Below are positions 5,200-5,215 of a stretch of 5,215 nt of DNA, one piece after another. The notes beneath the pieces were generated by a model, which saw only the letters and a list, made by a program, of their open reading frames with translations, made no database searches and had not been told where the DNA came from. The DNA comes from Actinomycetota bacterium (GTDB taxonomy: Bacteria > Acidobacteriota > Blastocatellia > Chloracidobacteriales > Chloracidobacteriaceae), in contig JAAFHI010000323.1 in the NCBI GenBank assembly GCA_013298335.1, forward strand, positions 1 through 5,215, given 5' to 3'. Position numbers and translations under genes: made by a program. Each line of letters begins with the position of its first letter. The stretch's first letter is position 1.

Positions 5200-5215
5200 C
5201 GCACTCTGCAAAAGG

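Noticed and set aside
4666..5211. A 181-codon minus-strand frame over the end of uma2 and beyond
   Set aside because: It is antisense to the conserved Uma2 core, and its extension over 4960-5211 follows from antisense reading of the uma2 remnant. No domain is recognisable.

Overview
The window is a moderately GC-rich bacterial chromosome segment with five recognisable protein genes, one decayed gene fragment and several well-formed intergenic structures. The organism cannot be named from this sequence. The mix is an exported six-bladed propeller protein, a group III type phosphofructokinase, a Uma2-family nuclease and dispersed ACTGACC-type heptamer arrays. It fits best with a free-living Gram-negative lineage such as Acidobacteriota (Blastocatellia-like) or Planctomycetota; this is an inference from gene and repeat style only.

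Layout. Positions 1-246 hold heptanucleotide tandem repeats in three blocks, the leftmost inverted. They end about 18 bp before the start of an exported TolB/PD40-type beta-propeller protein (265-1359), which is closed by a textbook intrinsic terminator (1383-1415). Next is a 180-bp gap with a second, attenuator-like hairpin. It leads to a small gene (1596-2105) whose centre reads as an acyl-carrier-protein-like domain with the candidate phosphopantetheine serine. That gene converges with tsaB (2121-2882, minus), the scaffold subunit of tRNA t6A37 synthesis; the two stop codons are 15 bp apart. A 194-bp divergent region carries a good extended -10 promoter facing right and a weaker -10 facing left. 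It separates tsaB from the 6-phosphofructokinase gene (ATG at 3077, stop 4117). After pfk come a strong hairpin terminator and a palindromic element, then a uma2 gene (4339-4959).

The last 250 bp is not plain spacer. It contains a frame-preserving remnant of a second uma2-like C-terminus, gap-free over 32 codons against the intact copy and preceded by an in-frame TAA.

The genes do not form an operon: each looks separately transcribed, and tsaB points the other way. pfk (glycolysis) and tsaB (tRNA modification) are housekeeping. The propeller protein, the orphan carrier-like protein and uma2 are accessory. I see no complete new defence or biosynthetic system. The observations most worth following are the orphan carrier-like protein, the uma2 remnant, the mixed nucleotide-specificity signature of the phosphofructokinase, and the repeat array beside the propeller gene.
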